Assembly (NCBI GenBank): GCA_016234685.1
Contig: JACRAT010000036.1
Coordinates: forward strand, 168,593 to 232,592
Reading direction: 5' to 3'
Source of the DNA: Nitrosomonadales bacterium
GTDB lineage: Bacteria > Pseudomonadota > Gammaproteobacteria > Burkholderiales > Gallionellaceae
DNA length: 64,000 bases
Position 1 is the first letter of the stretch. Every line of letters begins with the position of its first letter. Made by a program: the position numbers and the translations under genes. This document shows positions 9,764-18,930 of the stretch, piece by piece. Under the pieces are notes generated by a model. It was not told where the DNA came from, did no database searches, and saw only the letters and a list, made by a program, of their open reading frames with translations.

Positions 9764-11281
9764 TTATCTAGGCGACTCGGGGCGAGAGGGGTGATGCGGA
9801 TGCGGAGCGACATGCTCGGTATGACTGGCGGCATGGTGATGCAGCCAGGCGTGCTCGGGCTCCGAGGGCAAGCGCTTGGCGATCACTTGCGGCAAGAGCG
9901 ACCCCATGACCATGCCGGCGAAGCTGGCGATCAACCCAACCAGCTGCGGTGGCCAGATGCCCTCGGGGTTGACCACTTCCATCAATATCCAGGACGACAG
10001 CCCCAGCGTCATGGCGAAGATCGCGCCCTGCGTACTCGCCCGCTTCCAGTACAGGCCAAAAGCCAGCGGCACGAAAGCGGCCACCAGCGTGATCTTGTAG
10101 GCGTTTTCCACCATTTTGAAGATGCTGGCCTCTGAATCGAGCGCCACGCCCAACACCACCGTACCGAAGCACAGCACCGTGATGCGCATCGCGCGCAGAA
10201 ACTGCTGGTCGCTCATGTTTTTGAACACGAAATGCTTGAGGATGTTCTCGGTGAAGGCGACCGACGGCGCCAGCAAGGTGGCGGACGAGCAGCTCATGAT
10301 GGCCGAGAGCAGCGCGCCGAAGAAGATCACTTGGGCGAATAGCGGCGTGTAATTAAGGATCAACGTCGGCAGCACCAGTTGCGAATCTTCGATCAACAGG
10401 GAGTCGAACACCGCCGGGTCTATCATCGTCGCCGCGTAGGCGAGGAACATCGGGACGAAGGCGAAAGCGAAGTAGATGCTGCCCCCCATCACCGAACCAC
10501 GCACCGCCGTCTTTTCATCCTTCGCCGAGGTGATGCGCTGAAACACATCCTGCTGCGGGATCGAACCCAACATCATCGTCAGCCAAGCGCCGACAAAAGG
10601 GACCCAGACGGAGTAGTCGCCATGCGGGAAAAGATCGAGCTTGCCCGCCGCCTGCGCGTGCGCCAGCACCGCCCCCACCCCGCCTGTCATATCACTGATG
10701 AGATAGCCTATAAACAACATGCCGCCCATAATCACCGTCATCTGCACGAAATCCAGCAGCGCCACCGACCACATGCCGCCGAACATGGTATAGGTCAGTA
10801 CGATGGCCGCACCGATCACCATGCCTACCGGCTGGCTCACCTCCCCGCCCGAAACCACGTTGAACACCAAGCCCAGCGCCATGATCTGCGCCGACACCCA
10901 GCCCAGATAGGAGATGACAATGCACAGGGTGGCGACCAACTCCACGGTCTGGTTGTAACGCAGCCGGTAATAGTCGCCGATGGTGAGCAGATTCATGCGG
11001 TACAGCTTGCGGGCGAAGAACAGCCCCGCCAAGATCAGGCACAGGCTGGCCCCGAACGGATCGGCGACCACGCCGTGCAAGCCTTCCTTGACGAAGGTGG
11101 CCGAGATGCCCAGCACCGTCTCCGCGCCGAACCAAGTGGCGAAAACAGTCGCGGTAACAATGGGCAAAGGCAGATGACGGCCCGCTACGGCAAAGTCCTT
11201 CGCGCTGTGAACCCGCGTCGAAGCATACAAACCGATGCCGATAGAAAGCAGAAGATAAAGGACGACAAACCAGATAAGCAC
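9764..11281 (-). CDS. Sodium:solute symporter family protein with His-rich tail
   Basis: A 505-residue integral membrane transporter of the SSS family, with about 13 hydrophobic segments and the family pattern in FAVAGRHLPLPIVTATVFATWFGAE and in the GASLCLILAG region. Such proteins couple Na+ entry to uptake of proline, pantothenate, acetate and other solutes; the substrate is not evident. The last 25 residues are unusual: they are very rich in histidine (HAWLHHHAASHTEH, then HPHHP), which suggests metal binding at the cytoplasmic end or a pH-sensing tail. The start is GTG with GAGGAAA upstream. It reads in the same direction as phoBR, with the Pho-box-like site between them, so it is probably a separate unit. 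Confidence 0.88.
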   Translation of the reverse strand: MLIWFVVLYLLLSIGIGLYASTRVHSAKDFAVAGRHLPLPIVTATVFATWFGAETVLGISATFVKEGLHGVVADPFGASLCLILAGLFFARKLYRMNLLTIGDYYRLRYNQTVELVATLCIVISYLGWVSAQIMALGLVFNVVSGGEVSQPVGMVIGAAIVLTYTMFGGMWSVALLDFVQMTVIMGGMLFIGYLISDMTGGVGAVLAHAQAAGKLDLFPHGDYSVWVPFVGAWLTMMLGSIPQQDVFQRITSAKDEKTAVRGSVMGGSIYFAFAFVPMFLAYAATMIDPAVFDSLLIEDSQLVLPTLILNYTPLFAQVIFFGALLSAIMSCSSATLLAPSVAFTENILKHFVFKNMSDQQFLRAMRITVLCFGTVVLGVALDSEASIFKMVENAYKITLVAAFVPLAFGLYWKRASTQGAIFAMTLGLSSWILMEVVNPEGIWPPQLVGLIASFAGMVMGSLLPQVIAKRLPSEPEHAWLHHHAASHTEHVAPHPHHPSRPESPR

Positions 11282-11334
11282 TTGTTTCCTCGAAGGCGTT
11301 TAACCCAAGATTATCGTTAGGTAGGATTCCACTC

Positions 11335-11412
11335 AACCCCATCCCAACCTCCCCTTCTCAGGGGAGGAGCTACTCAGGTACTCCCCCGGACAAGGGGAAG
11401 TTAGAGGGGGTT
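11335..11412. repeat. Imperfect inverted repeat, dispersed-repeat-like
   Basis: Two 21-22 base arms (11335-11356 and 11392-11412) are imperfect inverted copies of a C/T-rich unit beginning AACCCC and ending TCCCCTT, and an 8-bp hairpin (CCTCCCCT/AGGGGAGG) lies inside. A related C-rich palindrome occurs at 12635-12659. This is the look of the short extragenic palindromes spread through many proteobacterial genomes. Confidence 0.5.
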
Positions 11413-11529
11413 TCGGTTCTAATGAATTTCGGGGTTTAAGCAAATTTCCAAGCAAAATTGTATCACCCTTGTGTATCCTGCCCCGCCGAATTAAGATAGT
11501 CGCCATTTCACGGAATTCAAGGGGATCAA

Positions 11530-12558
11530 ATGAAACGCTCGATGCTGTTCGGTCTGTTGTCGCTGGCTTTGTCCGGCCCGGCAGTTGCAGTGGATATTCA
11601 CGGTGCGGGCTCGTCGTTCGCCGCACCTTTGTATGAAGCTTGGTTCATCGGCTCACACAATCAGGACACCATCGACTACGCCCCGGTCGGCTCCGGTGAG
11701 GGTATCAAGCGCGTAACCGCCAAAACGGTGGACTTCGGCGCATCCGATGCGCCGCTCACCGCCGCCGAACTGGAAAGCAAGGGGCTGTTGCAGTTCCCCA
11801 CGGCGACCTCGGCACTGGTTCCCTTCTTCAACATCCCCGGCGTGTATGCCGGTCAACTGGTGCTGACCGGGCCTATTCTGGTCGAAATTTACAACGGCAC
11901 GCTGACCAAGTGGAACGACGCCAAGATCACTGCGCTCAACCCCTCCGTCAAGCTCCCCAATCTTTCGATCACCGTCGTCCACCGCTCCGATGATTCGGGC
12001 TCGTCTTACGCGTTCACCGACTACCTCAGCCAAGTGAGCGCCGACTGGAAGAGTCAGGTCGGTCGCGGCCTGAACGTGAAGTGGCCGACCGGCACCGCAG
12101 CCAAGGGCGGCAAGGGCATGATCACGGCCGTCGCCACCGCCCCCGGTGCGATCGGCTACATCGAGTACAGCTCGGCGGTGGAAAACAAGTTGAACTACGC
12201 CTTGCTGAAGAATCGTGATGGCGCTGTCGCCAAACCGTTGCCAGAGAATGTGACTGCTGCTGCTGCTGCTGGACAGATGAACAGCAGTAACGGCTTCGCC
12301 GAGGCCTCGCTGGCTAACTCGCCGGGCGTAAAGAGCTGGCCGCTGACCACTGCGACTTTCGTGCTGCTACCCAAGACCGCCACCAACACAGCCAATGCCA
12401 AGCGCGTGCTGAAATTCCTCGACTGGGGTTTCCGCTACTCCGACATCGTCAGCGGCGGCTTGGGCTTCGTAGCCCTGCCCAAGGCACTGGTGGAACAAAT
12501 TCACGCCAACTGGGGCGTGCTGCAAGACGAAGCCGGCACTCCGCTTTACACCAAGTAA
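11530..12558 (+). CDS. pstS: PstS-like phosphate ABC transporter substrate-binding protein
   Basis: A 342-residue periplasmic binding protein. The signal peptide is MKRSMLFGLLSLALSGPAVA, then the family signature VDIHGAGSSFAAPLYEAW. Phosphate-binding features include GSGEGIKR, DFGASDAPLT and RSDDSGSSYAF. Length and motifs agree with high-affinity phosphate uptake. The transport genes pstC, pstA and pstB do not follow; a terminator does, so this copy is monocistronic. No clear Pho box was seen in the 250 bases upstream. GATCAAATG gives only a weak ribosome site (AAGGGG). Confidence 0.9.
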   Translation: MKRSMLFGLLSLALSGPAVAVDIHGAGSSFAAPLYEAWFIGSHNQDTIDYAPVGSGEGIKRVTAKTVDFGASDAPLTAAELESKGLLQFPTATSALVPFFNIPGVYAGQLVLTGPILVEIYNGTLTKWNDAKITALNPSVKLPNLSITVVHRSDDSGSSYAFTDYLSQVSADWKSQVGRGLNVKWPTGTAAKGGKGMITAVATAPGAIGYIEYSSAVENKLNYALLKNRDGAVAKPLPENVTAAAAAGQMNSSNGFAEASLANSPGVKSWPLTTATFVLLPKTATNTANAKRVLKFLDWGFRYSDIVSGGLGFVALPKALVEQIHANWGVLQDEAGTPLYTK

Positions 12559-12579
12559 GCCGACTTCTAGCCACCAAAC

Positions 12580-12610
12580 AAAAGACCGCCGAAAGGCGGT
12601 CTTTTGTTTT
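12580..12610. terminator. Bidirectional terminator between pstS and the peroxiredoxin gene
   Basis: An 11-bp perfect stem (12580-12590 with 12595-12605) with a GAAA tetraloop ends in TTTTGTTTT on the forward strand and has A-rich sequence on the other side. It serves the pstS message and possibly the converging gene. Confidence 0.85.
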
Positions 12611-12634
12611 GGATGAAACTTCTCTCTCACCCCT

Positions 12635-12664
12635 GCCCCTCTCCCGCCGGGAGAGGGGCTTTTT
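12635..12664 (+). terminator. C/G-rich palindrome with T-run (terminator or extragenic palindrome)
   Basis: An 11-bp perfect stem (12635-12645 with 12649-12659) is followed by five T. The motif (CCCCTCTCCCG palindrome) is the type found as dispersed extragenic repeats, so it may be a repeat that also works as a terminator. Confidence 0.6.
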
Positions 12665-12708
12665 CCTCCTCAGAAAGGAGTTGGGGATGTAGGTAATTTA
12701 CTCTTCGA

Positions 12709-13308
12709 TTACAGCGAACCTGCGTGTTCAGCCAGATACTTGGCAACGCCTTCGGTGGAGGCATTCATACCTGCCTTGCCCTTGGCCCAGCCAGCCGGGC
12801 AGACTTCACCGTGGGCTTCCGTGAATTGCAGGGCATCGACCATGCGCAGCATCTCGTCGATGTTGCGACCCAGCGGCAGATCATTGACCACTTGATGGCG
12901 CACCACACCAGCGATGTCGATCAAGAAAGAGCCTCGGAACGCGACCCCGCCAGCGGCTTCCACGTCATATGCCTTGCAGATTTCGTGCTTGATGTCAGCC
13001 ACCAGAGTGTAGCCAACCTGACCGATGCCACCCTTTTCGACCGGAGTGTTCTTCCAAGCCAGATGAGAGAATTGCGAGTCGATGGAAACGCCCAGCACTT
13101 CGACGTTACGCGCCTTGAACTCTTCCAGCCTATGGTTGAAGGCGATCAGTTCGGATGGACACACGAAGGTGAAGTCCAGCGGGTAGAAGAACACCACTGC
13201 GTACTTGCCCTTGGTGACTTCGGAGAAGGTGATGTCTTTGATTTCATTGTTACCCAATACCGCAGTTGCGGTGAAATCGGGAGCAGCCTTGCCTACGAGA
13301 ACAGCCAT
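12709..13308 (-). CDS. 2-Cys peroxiredoxin (AhpC/Prx1 type)
   Basis: A 199-residue thiol peroxidase that reduces hydrogen peroxide and organic hydroperoxides in the cytoplasm. The peroxidatic Cys50 is in DFTFVCPSELIAF and the resolving Cys170 in EVCPAGW, the typical 2-Cys arrangement, with a C-terminal tail long enough for the decameric Prx1/AhpC class. The ribosome site AAGGAG lies just upstream. No ahpF follows, so the electron donor is probably the thioredoxin system or another reductase. It is transcribed toward pstS and separated from it by terminators. Confidence 0.94.
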   Translation of the reverse strand: MAVLVGKAAPDFTATAVLGNNEIKDITFSEVTKGKYAVVFFYPLDFTFVCPSELIAFNHRLEEFKARNVEVLGVSIDSQFSHLAWKNTPVEKGGIGQVGYTLVADIKHEICKAYDVEAAGGVAFRGSFLIDIAGVVRHQVVNDLPLGRNIDEMLRMVDALQFTEAHGEVCPAGWAKGKAGMNASTEGVAKYLAEHAGSL

Positions 13309-13402
13309 TTGAGACTCCTTGCTTGGATTGAAAGGTTGAGGGAAATACTAGGATTAAGAATTTAGCCACCTGCGGCGGCGCTGTCAATGCGCAGCGACGA
13401 TT

Positions 13403-14272
13403 TTATCCCATGTGTTTGCCAAGGGTATGCGCAACCGTCGGATAGTAGAGGTGAACTTTCAGTTCTCGCCTGAGCCGGGTGTTGCGTAAACGCCGCGATT
13501 CGTTGATGAACGAGAGCAAGGCGGGTGACAGCGCGCTTTGCGCTTCGGCGCGTGAGAGGCGCGGCGGACGCGGCAGCGCATAAGCATCGGCGACCGCATC
13601 GAAATATGCGCCCATCTTCAGCTGGCTGTCGTCGGAGGCATGGTAAATACGGTTCGGTCTACCGTAGCGCAACGCCGCCAGCGCGATGCGCGCCAGATCG
13701 TCGGCGTGGATGTGGTTGGTGTAGCTATCCTCGGTGTCATGGATGGCGGGGCTGCCGCTGCGCAGGCGCTCCAGCGGCAGGCGTTCCGCTGCATAGATGC
13801 CGGGCACACGCAGCAGGCAGGCACTCACCCCGGCGACTCCCGCCCAGCGACGTATCTGCCGCTCTGCGTCCAAGCGCCGCGCCGCCCGCGCAGTCTGCGG
13901 GTTGGGCGGCCTAGTCTCATCCACCCAGTCTCCGCCGCAATCGCCATAGACACCACTGGTGCTGATGTAGATGAACCGCTGCGGTAACCGGCCCTGAGAC
14001 AGCGCGGCAATCAGATGGCGAGTGCGCCGGTCATGCTCATCACCGCTCGGCGGGGGCGGCGCAAAGTGCAGCACGATGTCGGCCAAACCGGCGATGCGAC
14101 GCAAGCTGGCGGGCTGATCGAGGTCGCCCAGCAGTGGAGTCGCGCCCAAGGCGCGCAAGGTGGCACGTTGTGCCGAGTCGCGCACCCAGCCGAACACGCG
14201 AAAGCGCCCGCGCAACAAGGGAATGAGCCGCCGCGCCACGTCGCCACAACCGATAATCAGGATTCGATTCAT
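13403..14272 (-). CDS. NAD(P)-dependent epimerase/dehydratase family protein (extended SDR)
   Basis: A 289-residue extended short-chain dehydrogenase with a Rossmann N-terminus (ILIIGCGDVARRLIPLL) and the active-site region YISTSGVYGD. It resembles the YeeZ-type sugar-nucleotide epimerase-like proteins. The usual YxxxK active-site pair is not clear, so its catalytic status is uncertain. It diverges from the flavoprotein gene at 14323 over a 50-base gap containing GGTAAAATCGCG, a likely -10 for that gene. The substrate is unknown. Confidence 0.8.
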   Translation of the reverse strand: MNRILIIGCGDVARRLIPLLRGRFRVFGWVRDSAQRATLRALGATPLLGDLDQPASLRRIAGLADIVLHFAPPPPSGDEHDRRTRHLIAALSQGRLPQRFIYISTSGVYGDCGGDWVDETRPPNPQTARAARRLDAERQIRRWAGVAGVSACLLRVPGIYAAERLPLERLRSGSPAIHDTEDSYTNHIHADDLARIALAALRYGRPNRIYHASDDSQLKMGAYFDAVADAYALPRPPRLSRAEAQSALSPALLSFINESRRLRNTRLRRELKVHLYYPTVAHTLGKHMG

Positions 14273-14322
14273 GGGCGGATTATGCGGTAAAATCGCGGCC
14301 TTCGCGCATTCCGAGATCCATC

Positions 14323-15336
14323 ATGTCATTCAATGTCCAAGTACAACCCAGCGGCCACAGCTTTGCCATCGAAGAGAACGAAACCATTCTGGAAGCGGCC
14401 TCCCGCAACAAGATCACGCTGCCTTACGGCTGCCGCAACGGCGCTTGTGGCGTGTGCAAGGGGCGGGTGTTGCAGGGCGAGATCGATCACGGCAACGCCC
14501 AGTCTTTTGCATTGAGCGATGCGGAAAAGGCGGACGGTTTGACTTTGTATTGCTGCGCCAAGGCGAAGTCCGATGTGGTCATCGAGAGCCACGAAGTCGG
14601 CGGCGTCAGCCAGATTCAAGTCAAGACTTTGCCCAGCCGTGTGCAAAAGATGGAAAAGGTCGCACCGGATGTGATGCTGCTGTGGCTGAAGTTGCCCGCT
14701 AACGAGAAGCTGGAGTTCCTCGCCGGACAATACATCGACATCCTGACCAAAGATGGCAAAGCGCGCAGCTTTTCGCTGGCAAACGCGCCGCATGAGGGCG
14801 ATATGCTGGAACTGCATGTCCGCAACATCACCGGCGGCAGCTTCACGCACTACGTGTTCAACGAACTAAAAGAGCGCGACATCATGCGCTTCAAAGGCCC
14901 GCTGGGGACTTTCTTCCTGCGCGAAGACAGCGACAAGCCCATCCTGTTCGTTGCCAGCGGAACCGGTTTTGCACCGGTCAAGGCGCTGATCGAACATGCG
15001 CTGCACATCGGCGTCACCCGCCCCATGCACTTCTACTGGGGCGCACGCACCTTGGCTGATCTCTATCTGCTGAACAAGGCGCATGAATGGGAGACGCGCG
15101 GCGTGAAGTTCACTCCGGTTCTGTCCGATGCGCTGCCGGAAGACAACTGGACGGGCCGCACTGGCTTCGTGCATCAGGCGGTGCTGGAAGATTACGTCGA
15201 TCTTGCCAGCCATCAGGTCTACGCCTGTGGCGCCCCGGTGGTGGTGGAAGCCGCCCACCGCGACTACACCACACAGCGCGGCCTGCCAAACGAAGAGTTC
15301 TACTCGGATGCCTTCACCTTCGCCCCCAAAGCCTGA
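14323..15336 (+). CDS. 2Fe-2S ferredoxin/flavodoxin-reductase-type oxidoreductase (CDP-6-deoxy-delta-3,4-glucoseen reductase-like)
   Basis: A 337-residue electron-transfer flavoprotein. The N-terminal 90 residues are a plant-type 2Fe-2S domain (PYGCRNGACGVCKG with a further Cys pair in LYCCAKAK). A FAD-binding barrel (GKARSFSLANAP) and an NAD-binding domain (LFVASGTGFAPVKALIEH; YACGAPVVVEAA) follow. The order matches AscD/E3-like reductases and phenol-hydroxylase-type reductases. In betaproteobacteria this single gene is often annotated as CDP-6-deoxy-delta-3,4-glucoseen reductase without a deoxysugar pathway nearby, and none is seen here. The true partner is unknown. Confidence 0.85.
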   Translation: MSFNVQVQPSGHSFAIEENETILEAASRNKITLPYGCRNGACGVCKGRVLQGEIDHGNAQSFALSDAEKADGLTLYCCAKAKSDVVIESHEVGGVSQIQVKTLPSRVQKMEKVAPDVMLLWLKLPANEKLEFLAGQYIDILTKDGKARSFSLANAPHEGDMLELHVRNITGGSFTHYVFNELKERDIMRFKGPLGTFFLREDSDKPILFVASGTGFAPVKALIEHALHIGVTRPMHFYWGARTLADLYLLNKAHEWETRGVKFTPVLSDALPEDNWTGRTGFVHQAVLEDYVDLASHQVYACGAPVVVEAAHRDYTTQRGLPNEEFYSDAFTFAPKA

Positions 15337-15389
15337 GGCTAATGGTGCAATTCGTTTAGAATGCGCCTTTAGTCCTGCCACCCGCCATC

Positions 15390-16247
15390 ATGTCCTCCAA
15401 CCCGAACGATAATCCGCCCATCGTCCTCACCTTCGCCGCGACCGATCCGACCAGCGGCGCAGGCTTGCAGGCCGACATTCTGACCATCTCCAGCATGGGC
15501 TGCCACCCGCTGTCGGTGGTGACGGCGGTCACGGTGCAGGACACCGGCGGGGTAGACGATGTGCTGGCGATGGATTCGGAATGGGTGACGGATCAGGCGC
15601 GGGCGGTACTGGAAGACATGCCGGTAGCGGCGTTCAAGATTGGTCTGCTGGGCAGCGTGGAGAACATCGCCGCCATCGCCGAAGTGATCTCGGACTACCC
15701 GGACATCCCGCTGGTGTTCGACCCGGTGCTGGCCTCCGGTCGCGGTGACGAACTGGCGAACGAAGACATGATAGACGCGATGCGCGAACTGCTGCTACCG
15801 CAGACCACCATCCTCACCCCGAACAGTCTGGAAGCGCGCCGTCTGGCGCAAGATGAAGACAACGAAGAAGATAATCCCGACCTCGCCGAATGCGCCAAGC
15901 GCATCATCCTGCTGGGTTGCGAATACGTGCTGGTGACTGGCACGCACGAGAACACGCCCAAGGTCGTCAACACGCTCTACGGCGAACAGGGTCGCGTGCG
16001 CATGGACAACTGGCCGCGCCTGCCCGGCATCTACCACGGCTCTGGCTGTACCCTAGCCTCCGCCATCGCCGCCCTGCTGGCGAGCGGACTGACCATGACC
16101 GAGGCCATCAAAGAAGCGCAAGAATACACTTGGCAAGCCCTGAAATACGGCTTCCGCCCCGGCATGGGTCAGCACATCCCGGATCGGCTGTTCTGGGCGC
16201 GGGAAGAGGAAATCCCGGATGACGACGAGTCTAGCACCCGTCATTGA
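15390..16247 (+). CDS. thiD: Hydroxymethylpyrimidine/phosphomethylpyrimidine kinase
   Basis: ThiD phosphorylates HMP and HMP-P to HMP-PP for thiamine synthesis. The 285-residue ribokinase-fold protein has the N-terminal [12 protein letters not shown] pattern, the substrate region [12 protein letters not shown] and the anion-hole/catalytic motif [16 protein letters not shown]. There is an acidic insertion ([13 protein letters not shown] near residue 155) and an acidic tail (EEEIPDDDE). Its 3' end overlaps the frame of the ThiE-HemL gene by 29 bases if the first ATG of that gene is used, so the two are coupled. No TPP riboswitch was seen in the short upstream gap. Confidence 0.95.
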   Translation: MSSNPNDNPPIVLTFAATDPTSGAGLQADILTISSMGCHPLSVVTAVTVQDTGGVDDVLAMDSEWVTDQARAVLEDMPVAAFKIGLLGSVENIAAIAEVISDYPDIPLVFDPVLASGRGDELANEDMIDAMRELLLPQTTILTPNSLEARRLAQDEDNEEDNPDLAECAKRIILLGCEYVLVTGTHENTPKVVNTLYGEQGRVRMDNWPRLPGIYHGSGCTLASAIAALLASGLTMTEAIKEAQEYTWQALKYGFRPGMGQHIPDRLFWAREEEIPDDDESSTRH

Positions 16248-18174
16248 TCTAGCCTCGCATAGCGGGCACATGCCGAGACGAAGGATCGCCGGGCTTTACG
16301 CCATCACCCCTGACGGGCTGGATACTGACGAACTGCTGCGCCGCTCCCGCCTTGTGTTGAGTAGCGGTGCGCAAGTCCTGCAATATCGCAACAAGCAAGC
16401 CGATGCTGGGTTGCGTCAGGAGCAGGCGCTCGCATTGCGCCGGCTGACGCATGAGTTTGGCGCGCTGTTCATCGTCAACGACGATGAACAGCTGGCAGCA
16501 CAGGTCGAGGCGGATGGCGTGCATCTGGGTGCAGAGGACGGCGAGATCGCGGCGGCACGCGCACTGCTTGGCGCAGAAAGGATCATCGGCGCGTCTTGCT
16601 ATAATCGCGCCGAGCTGGCGCGGCAGGCGGTGGCAGATGGTGCGGACTATGTGGCGTTTGGCGCGTTCTACCCGTCCAGCGTCAAGCCGGATGCCGTCAA
16701 AGCGGATTCGGACTTGTTACGACAGGACTACGGCGTCCCTGTCGTCGCCATCGGCGGCATCACGCAGGGCAACGGCGGTATCTTGATCGAGGCTGGCGCG
16801 GATGCGCTGGCGGTGATCTCGGCAGTATTTGATGCGGCGGACGTGACATCCGCCGCACAAGGATTTTCAAAACTTTTTGCAGGGCGCAACGACATGACTT
16901 CGCATAATCAGGAACTCTTCGACGAATCGCAGAAACTCATCCCCGGCGGGGTCAATTCACCGGTGCGCGCATTCCGCTCGGTGGGCGGTACGCCGCTGTT
17001 CTTCAAGCGCGGCCACGGCGCGTATGTGTGGGATGCGGACGACAAGCGATACATCGACTATGTGAATTCCTGGGGGCCGATGATCGTCGGTCACTGCCAT
17101 CCTGAGGTGGTGAAGGCGGTGCAGGATGCCGCCGCCGAAGGCTTGGGTTTCGGCGCGCCGACCGCCGCCGAACTGGAGATCGCCGAGTTGCTGTGCAAGA
17201 TCCTACCATCGCTGGAGATGGTGCGTCTGGTCAGCTCCGGCACTGAGGCGACCATGACGGCGATCCGTTTGGCGCGTGGTTACACTGGCCGCTCGCGCAT
17301 CATCAAATTCGAAGGCTGCTACCACGGCCATTCCGACGGTTTGCTGGTCAAGGCCGGTTCCGGTGCGCTGACCTTCGGCCAGCCCAGCTCTTCCGGCGTA
17401 CCCGCCGAGATCGCAGCACTCACCACCGTGCTAGATTACAACGATGCCGCCGGTCTGGAAAAAGCGTTCGCTGAATACGGTGACGAGATCGCTGCGGTGA
17501 TCGTGGAGCCGGTGGCGGGCAACATGAACCTCATCCTGCCCAAGCGCGAGTTCCTCGATGCGATGCGCGATCTCTGCACCAAACATGGCGCTGTGCTGAT
17601 CCTAGACGAGGTGATGTCCGGCTTCCGCGTCGGTCTGCAAGGCGCGCACGGCCATTTCAACATCAAGCCCGACCTGATCACGCTGGGCAAGGTGATGGGC
17701 GGCGGCCTGCCCGCCGCCGCGTTCGGCGGTCGCCGCGACATCATGCAATGTCTGGCTCCGCTGGGGGCGGTGTACCAAGCCGGTACGCTGTCCGGCAATC
17801 CGGTCGCAGTCGCCGCAGGGCTGGCGACGCTAAAACTGGTGCAAGCACCCGGCTTCTACGAGCGCCTGACCCAAGTCGCCCAGCAGATGACCGAAGGGCT
17901 AACCACTGCCGCGAAGAAGCACGGTATCCCGTTCAGCGCACAGTCCATCGGCAGCATGTTCGGTCTGTATTTTAGCGAGAAAGCGCCAACCAGTTACGCC
18001 GAGGTGATGGCTTGCGATAAGGCGGCGTTCAACCGCTTCTTCCATGCCATGCTGGCAGAAGGTGTGTACCTCGCGCCGTCAGCTTTCGAGGCCGGTTTCG
18101 TCTCCGCCGCGCATAGCGATGCGGACATCGCAGCGACCATCGCCGCTGCCGACAAAGTGTTCGCCAACTGGTAA
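16219..18174 (+). CDS. thiE-hemL: Thiamine-phosphate synthase fused in frame to glutamate-1-semialdehyde aminomutase
   Basis: One uninterrupted 651-codon frame encodes two enzymes. Residues 1-225 are Thi[17 protein letters not shown], the phosphate-binding [30 protein letters not shown] and [10 protein letters not shown]. Residues 226-651 are a full-length HemL beginning [19 protein letters not shown]. There is no stop codon and no linker between them. ThiE joins HMP-PP and thiazole phosphate; HemL makes 5-aminolevulinate for haem from glutamate-1-semialdehyde. Either a true bifunctional protein is made, or HemL is also started internally at 16894, or a stop codon was lost by mutation or error. 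The first ATG (16219, AGAGGAAA upstream) overlaps thiD; a second ATG at 16270 is closer to usual ThiE length. Confidence 0.85.
   Translation: MTTSLAPVIDLASHSGHMPRRRIAGLYAITPDGLDTDELLRRSRLVLSSGAQVLQYRNKQADAGLRQEQALALRRLTHEFGALFIVNDDEQLAAQVEADGVHLGAEDGEIAAARALLGAERIIGASCYNRAELARQAVADGADYVAFGAFYPSSVKPDAVKADSDLLRQDYGVPVVAIGGITQGNGGILIEAGADALAVISAVFDAADVTSAAQGFSKLFAGRNDMTSHNQELFDESQKLIPGGVNSPVRAFRSVGGTPLFFKRGHGAYVWDADDKRYIDYVNSWGPMIVGHCHPEVVKAVQDAAAEGLGFGAPTAAELEIAELLCKILPSLEMVRLVSSGTEATMTAIRLARGYTGRSRIIKFEGCYHGHSDGLLVKAGSGALTFGQPSSSGVPAEIAALTTVLDYNDAAGLEKAFAEYGDEIAAVIVEPVAGNMNLILPKREFLDAMRDLCTKHGAVLILDEVMSGFRVGLQGAHGHFNIKPDLITLGKVMGGGLPAAAFGGRRDIMQCLAPLGAVYQAGTLSGNPVAVAAGLATLKLVQAPGFYERLTQVAQQMTEGLTTAAKKHGIPFSAQSIGSMFGLYFSEKAPTSYAEVMACDKAAFNRFFHAMLAEGVYLAPSAFEAGFVSAAHSDADIAATIAAADKVFANW
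16894..18174 (+). CDS. hemL: Glutamate-1-semialdehyde 2,1-aminomutase (second domain; possible internal start)
   Basis: This marks the HemL part of the fused frame. From the internal ATG it is 426 residues, the usual length of free-standing HemL. PLP-enzyme features are present: [38 protein letters not shown] and the Schiff-base lysine in [17 protein letters not shown] (Lys266 of this part). An AGGGC about 9 bases before the ATG could serve as a weak ribosome site, allowing separate translation. The stop TAA overlaps the engB ATG (TAATG), so translation is coupled to engB. Confidence 0.8.
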   Translation: MTSHNQELFDESQKLIPGGVNSPVRAFRSVGGTPLFFKRGHGAYVWDADDKRYIDYVNSWGPMIVGHCHPEVVKAVQDAAAEGLGFGAPTAAELEIAELLCKILPSLEMVRLVSSGTEATMTAIRLARGYTGRSRIIKFEGCYHGHSDGLLVKAGSGALTFGQPSSSGVPAEIAALTTVLDYNDAAGLEKAFAEYGDEIAAVIVEPVAGNMNLILPKREFLDAMRDLCTKHGAVLILDEVMSGFRVGLQGAHGHFNIKPDLITLGKVMGGGLPAAAFGGRRDIMQCLAPLGAVYQAGTLSGNPVAVAAGLATLKLVQAPGFYERLTQVAQQMTEGLTTAAKKHGIPFSAQSIGSMFGLYFSEKAPTSYAEVMACDKAAFNRFFHAMLAEGVYLAPSAFEAGFVSAAHSDADIAATIAAADKVFANW

Positions 18175-18788
18175 TGGGGCTCTTCTCTAAAGCGGCCTTC
18201 TTCACTACGGTCAATCACTTCCGCGATTTGCCGCTGCACGGCGGCAAAGAGGTCGCCTTCGTCGGGCGCTCCAATGCGGGCAAGTCGAGCGCGATCAATA
18301 CGCTGGCGAATTACACTCGTCTGGCCTTCACCAGCAAGACGCCGGGTCGCACCCAGCACATCAATTATTTCTCGCTGGGCGACAATCTGTTTCTGGTCGA
18401 TCTGCCCGGTTACGGTTACGCCAAGGTTCCGCCTGACATCCAGCAGCACTGGGAGGCCCTGCTCAGCCAGTATCTGCAACGCCGCGATTCGCTGTGCGGG
18501 CTGGTCATCATCATGGATGCACGCCACCCACTCACCTCGCTGGATGTGCAGATGCTGGATTGGTTCTCGCAGACCGGCAAGCCGGTGCATGTGCTGCTGA
18601 CCAAGTCGGACAAGCTGAGCCGTCAGCAATCGACCCAGACGTTGAATCAGGTCAGGTCGCACCTCACCCAGCATTATCCCCATTGCACGGTGCAGCTATT
18701 TTCCAGTTCGAAGAAACTGGGCGTAGCCGAGGCCGAAGCGGTGATCGCGGGCTGGTTCGCCCCTGAAGACCTTGAGCCTACTGCCTGA
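18174..18788 (+). CDS. engB: Ribosome biogenesis GTPase EngB/YsxC
   Basis: A 204-residue TRAFAC GTPase needed for 50S ribosomal subunit assembly. The G1 motif is [12 protein letters not shown] (residues 31-42), the switch I region [10 protein letters not shown]3 DLPGYGYAK and G4 LTKSDKL, with SSSKKLG as G5. The ATG overlaps the hemL stop by one base, so it belongs to the thiD-thiE/hemL operon by coupling. Confidence 0.96.
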   Translation: MGLFSKAAFFTTVNHFRDLPLHGGKEVAFVGRSNAGKSSAINTLANYTRLAFTSKTPGRTQHINYFSLGDNLFLVDLPGYGYAKVPPDIQQHWEALLSQYLQRRDSLCGLVIIMDARHPLTSLDVQMLDWFSQTGKPVHVLLTKSDKLSRQQSTQTLNQVRSHLTQHYPHCTVQLFSSSKKLGVAEAEAVIAGWFAPEDLEPTA

Positions 18789-18817
18789 GATTTCGATAGC
18801 CCCACCGAACGACAGGC

Positions 18818-18857
18818 AAAAAAATGCCCCTGAACCAAAGGGGGGAGGTCAGGGGCA
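18818..18857 (-). terminator. Reverse-strand terminator of the candidate small RNA
   Basis: The stem is TGCCCCTGA(A)CC with GGTCAGGGGCA. A seven-base A-run at 18818-18824 becomes the U-run on the reverse strand. The forward strand has no U-run after the hairpin, so the polarity is clear. Confidence 0.75.
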
Positions 18858-18926
18858 CAAAGGTCTTAACAAGGGGTTAAGACACCCGCTCAGGGAGGAG
18901 AAACGGGGGACAACTTGCGTCATCCG
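18818..18926 (-). ncRNA. Candidate sigma-E-controlled small RNA between engB and hemB
   Basis: On the reverse strand, a sigma-E-like promoter (18931-18958) is followed by about 105 bases ending in a Rho-independent terminator. In RNA order it has a CU-rich stretch CUCCUCCC (complement of 18893-18900), a perfect 8-bp hairpin (18863-18870 with 18876-18883; C-rich loop), and an 11-bp terminator stem with one bulge (18825-18836 with 18847-18857) followed by seven U (18818-18824). Both neighbours are on the forward strand, so a reverse-strand promoter and terminator are not explained by them. A 24-codon frame begins almost at the predicted RNA start (ATG complement at 18921-18923), so a leaderless peptide is the alternative. 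I recognise no named family. Confidence 0.55.
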
Positions 18927-18930
18927 TGCA

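Noticed and set aside
11458..11480. TTGTATC/TTGTGTA repeats 11 bases apart upstream of pstS as a Pho box
   Set aside because: Each half matches the consensus at only about three or four of seven positions.
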